A DNA stretch of 31,316 nucleotides, taken from positions 78,410 through 109,725 of the forward strand of contig JBNGIS010018921.1 in the NCBI GenBank assembly GCA_049999725.1, written 5' to 3'. Below, in pieces: positions 29,106 to 31,316 of this stretch; the stretch's first letter is position 1; every line of letters starts with the position of its first letter. The stretch comes from Haplomitrium mnioides (taxonomy: Eukaryota; Marchantiophyta; Haplomitriopsida; Calobryales). Both the position numbers and the translations under genes were made by a program. A model generated the notes under the pieces. The model was not told the origin of the DNA, did no database searches, and worked only from the letters and a program-made list of their open reading frames with translations.

Positions 29106-29769
29106 CCTAATGCTGAGAGAAAAATCGACACATAGAAAAGATGGCAAGGAATAATCTTCACGGCAAGATACAAAAAGAGGCTAGTTTGGAGTTTAGAGAT
29201 AGCAATTGTTCTACCAGTGCGCTATGGCTCACTACTTTGATTTGCTTTATTGTACTACTTTTAGAATTTCACTTCTTTTTGCTTGCACCTCAGATCTTGT
29301 TGTACTTTCAGTCCCTGTGGCCTTATGGCTGGTCTGGGACTTTAATCTCAATTCTATTCTATTCAATCATTTTTGTTTCAGAGTTTTATGTTGGGATAAG
29401 ACCTTCCTTGGATTGCTAGGCTTGAAGCATGGGAGTTAATTACTTTTATATGTCTCTTGTGATCATGGTTGGGAGGATCCCTGGGAGAATTTTGCATTAT
29501 TGCATCTACAGCCTGTATGCTTGCAGCTGCTGTTCTGTTAATATGGCCTGTGTATTGGTTCAATGTATTGGTTGGACCCTTGCTCTTTTGCTCATCGTTG
29601 GAACTTAGGGGTCTTAAGTCTCGGTTATGTAGGGATGAGACGTTGAGGCATTCCCTAAATTCTTTTGCCTCGAACAGTGGTGTAAGCATGGGTGTAGAAT
29701 GTCTATTGTGACATGACGTGTTGTTTTTGTGATTGGTTTTGCTCTCCACGTCTTCATGGGTACAAGCAG
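29106..29769. other. LINE flank with Z-like module and S remnant
   Basis: No supported gene. A 92-codon ORF at 29141-29419 has hydrophobic runs but no family resemblance. A Z-like block (TACAGCCTGTATGCTTGCAG, then GGGATGAGACGTTGAGGCAT) lies at about 29505-29660. At 29718-29757 a 40-bp remnant of the S 3' end (TTGTTTTTGTG, then GCTCTCCAC, then CTTCAT) is visible just before module Y2. Confidence 0.5.
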
Positions 29770-30304
29770 CCTCTGGAGGCAACTCAACTTCCTTGGTTGT
29801 ACTTATTCCACACTTCAAACCATTTGGTGCACTCATAGGTAGGCATCTGGAAGTTTGTGAATGTGGAGGGTAGGCTGGCTGTTATGAACATGGTCTTCAA
29901 TCACTGTTGCAGCAGATGACTTGTGCCACATCTGATCCTGAGTGTTGATAGAAGTGATTGGGAGGATGCTTCATTCAAAAGTGTTAAGAAGGCCAGCAAT
30001 TGTAGCTACGAATTTTATTGTGTGTTGTAACCTTGTGAACATGTTGACCACTGTTTAGAAGTGGAGGCTGAAAATTGATAGGAAGTATGTGGTTCACTGT
30101 ATCTGGCACTAGGAGACTGTATCTTGATACCTTTACTGATTATATGCTTCGAACATGGACCTAAAGTACGTCTTTGAACAGCTATTGCGACATGGTCTGG
30201 AGTAGTAAGGGATTTCTATGACCATTACTGAAGGCTGTTTACAGTTATGCAAACTTACCAAAAGTTTAGGAGACTTGTGCATATCTATGTGTATGGTGTG
30301 TATG
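29770..30304. repeat. module Y, copy Y2
   Basis: Matches Y1 nearly along its full length, from CTCTGGAGGCAACTCAACTT to ATCTATGTGTATGG. It runs directly into Z2 without an S insertion, which makes it the reference empty site for S5. Confidence 0.85.
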
Positions 30305-30628
30305 CTTGTAGGTTCTGTTTTTTTGCATGACCTGTGTATAGGTTGAATCTGTTTCTATGACTCACAAGCGGGTTTGTCCTCGCTTGTCCTTTTTGCTCTG
30401 ACATTTTTAGGTTACTATGTTTTTTCACACCCTTCTGCACTCTTGGGTGCATTGCAGTCTTAGTCCTTGTCCTAGGGCTACTATCTCCTATTCTATCATT
30501 TGTACTTCGGAGTCTTATGTAAGGATAAGACCTTGAGGCATTCCTTGGATTTTTAGGCTTCAAACATGGGTGTTAAGTACTTCTAGATCTCTTTTGTAGA
30601 TGGTTAGGAGGATCCTAGGAAGCATCTG
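30305..30628. repeat. module Z, copy Z2
   Basis: Contains TTGTAGGTTCTGTTTTTTTG, CATGACCTGTGTATAGGTTG and GGATAAGACCTTGAGGCATT, and ends GGTTAGGAGGATCCTAGG. The last part also matches about 29385-29480. No ORF was recognised. Confidence 0.7.
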
Positions 30629-30925
30629 AGCCACTGGAGAAATAGAGGCTGAAAATTGTAGGACGTATATGGTCCATTGTATCTGGCACTAGGAGAAAGT
30701 ATCTGGATACATTTTCTGATGATTTTCTTCGAACATGGACTTATAGTACATCTTGGAATGTGTACTGAGACATTATCTGGAGTGGTGCAAGAAATTCCTA
30801 TGACCATTACTGAAGACTGTCTACATTTATATAAACTTACCAAGAGTCTGGGAGACTTTTTATTACTGCATCTACAGCCTGTATACTTGCAGTTGCTGTT
30901 TTCTTAATATGAACTGTGTATTGCT
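30629..30925. repeat. module Y3 followed by Z-like block
   Basis: 30629-30857 repeats the second half of module Y (GAGGCTGAAAATTG, TGGTCCATTGTATCTGGC, TATGACCATTACTGAAG) with more divergence. 30854-30925 repeats TACTGCATCTACAGCCTGTA and following, seen also at about 29490-29560. Confidence 0.75.
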
Positions 30926-30939
30926 ATTTATTATTTACC

Positions 30940-31316
30940 TGCTGTCGGGAACTGACGAAACCAGCAGGAAGTTGTGGCATCTTGTCACTGCTACACATGA
31001 TGAGGCTGAATAGTCTGAGACTTTGTGTCTGACACCACATTGTCAAGGCTGCACTCTATGCGTGCACAGTTGTGATATGTGTAGGATTTTCCTAGACTAT
31101 TGCAGCTTCCATTTAATTGTTTTTGTGGTTAGTTTCGCTCTCCACAACTTCATAACTAATATATTCAGTGACTTTAGTGGATGTTCTGCATCCAAGTAGT
31201 CACCAGTGATGTGCTTCATGTGCTATGTTCAAGGTGCAGAAGGCCCCAATCACTAACCTTTCAGCAGATCTCTCTGGGAGTTATGCTCTTGGATGTTTGC
31301 TTTACAAGATCAAACT
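30940..31316. repeat. repeat S, copy S7 (cut by window end)
   Basis: Starts abruptly at ACCTGCTGTCGGGAACTGA and continues past the S 3' terminus into the next unit (CCAAGTAGTCACC at 31192) up to the window end. It is therefore tandem here too, at least 1.25 units. Confidence 0.85.

Noticed and set aside
29141-29419. 92-codon ORF with hydrophobic stretches, membrane-protein-like
   Set aside because: T-rich DNA gives such runs by chance. It follows the LINE tail directly, has no family motif and overlaps recurring modules.

Overview
The window looks like repeat-dominated nuclear DNA of a land plant. It holds degenerate Ty3/gypsy and Ty1/copia retrotransposons, non-LTR (LINE-type) reverse transcriptase remnants, several unrelated tandem repeats and almost no intact coding sequence. 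The style of the element proteins (a chromodomain gypsy family, an Athila/Tat-like gypsy family, a LINE with a CCHC-type tail) would fit a seed-free plant such as a lycophyte, fern or moss. That lineage is my inference and the sequence alone cannot prove it. No bacterial, organellar, rRNA or tRNA gene was seen.

Layout, left to right. 1-246: end of a 24-bp minisatellite whose units are near-palindromic, so both strands encode the same octapeptide repeat. 301-624: a minus-strand exon-like ORF ending at a consensus splice donor, directly next to a retrotransposon LTR. 625-7795 or further: a mosaic LTR element read on the minus strand. Its 5' half (primer-binding site, gag, protease, most of RT) is from one gypsy family (B). 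Its 3' half (RNase H, integrase, chromodomain, LTR) is from a chromovirus (A). The two are fused inside pol near 3570. 7796-13100: pyrimidine-rich, gene-free DNA with the presumed 5' LTR of B, a degenerate 47-bp minisatellite and a four-copy dispersed motif. 13101-15684: a second, plus-strand, 5'-truncated copy of the chromovirus (A'), so A and A' form large outward-facing inverted arms. 15685-20368: a Ty1/copia element (C) with leader, gag, protease and integrase but no RT.

20369-21178 is AT-rich and empty. 21179-21888 holds a 42-bp tandem array interrupted by an assembly gap and a 262-bp duplication. 21754-22791 is a CpG-rich stretch with three exon-like ORFs, the best candidate for a host gene here. 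From about 23,050 to the end the DNA is built from recurring modules: a 193-bp tandem repeat, a 528-bp repeat (S), and modules Y and Z. These are interleaved with fragments of a LINE.

The most interesting observation is that unit S behaves both as a tandem repeat and as a retroposon. One 658-bp copy (1.25 units, A-rich 3' end) sits inside the LINE remnant between perfect 13-bp direct repeats. A second, 5'-truncated copy sits between 8-bp direct repeats at a site that is empty in a paralogous module. All premature stops and indels described were read by eye, and none of the element copies appears able to move.
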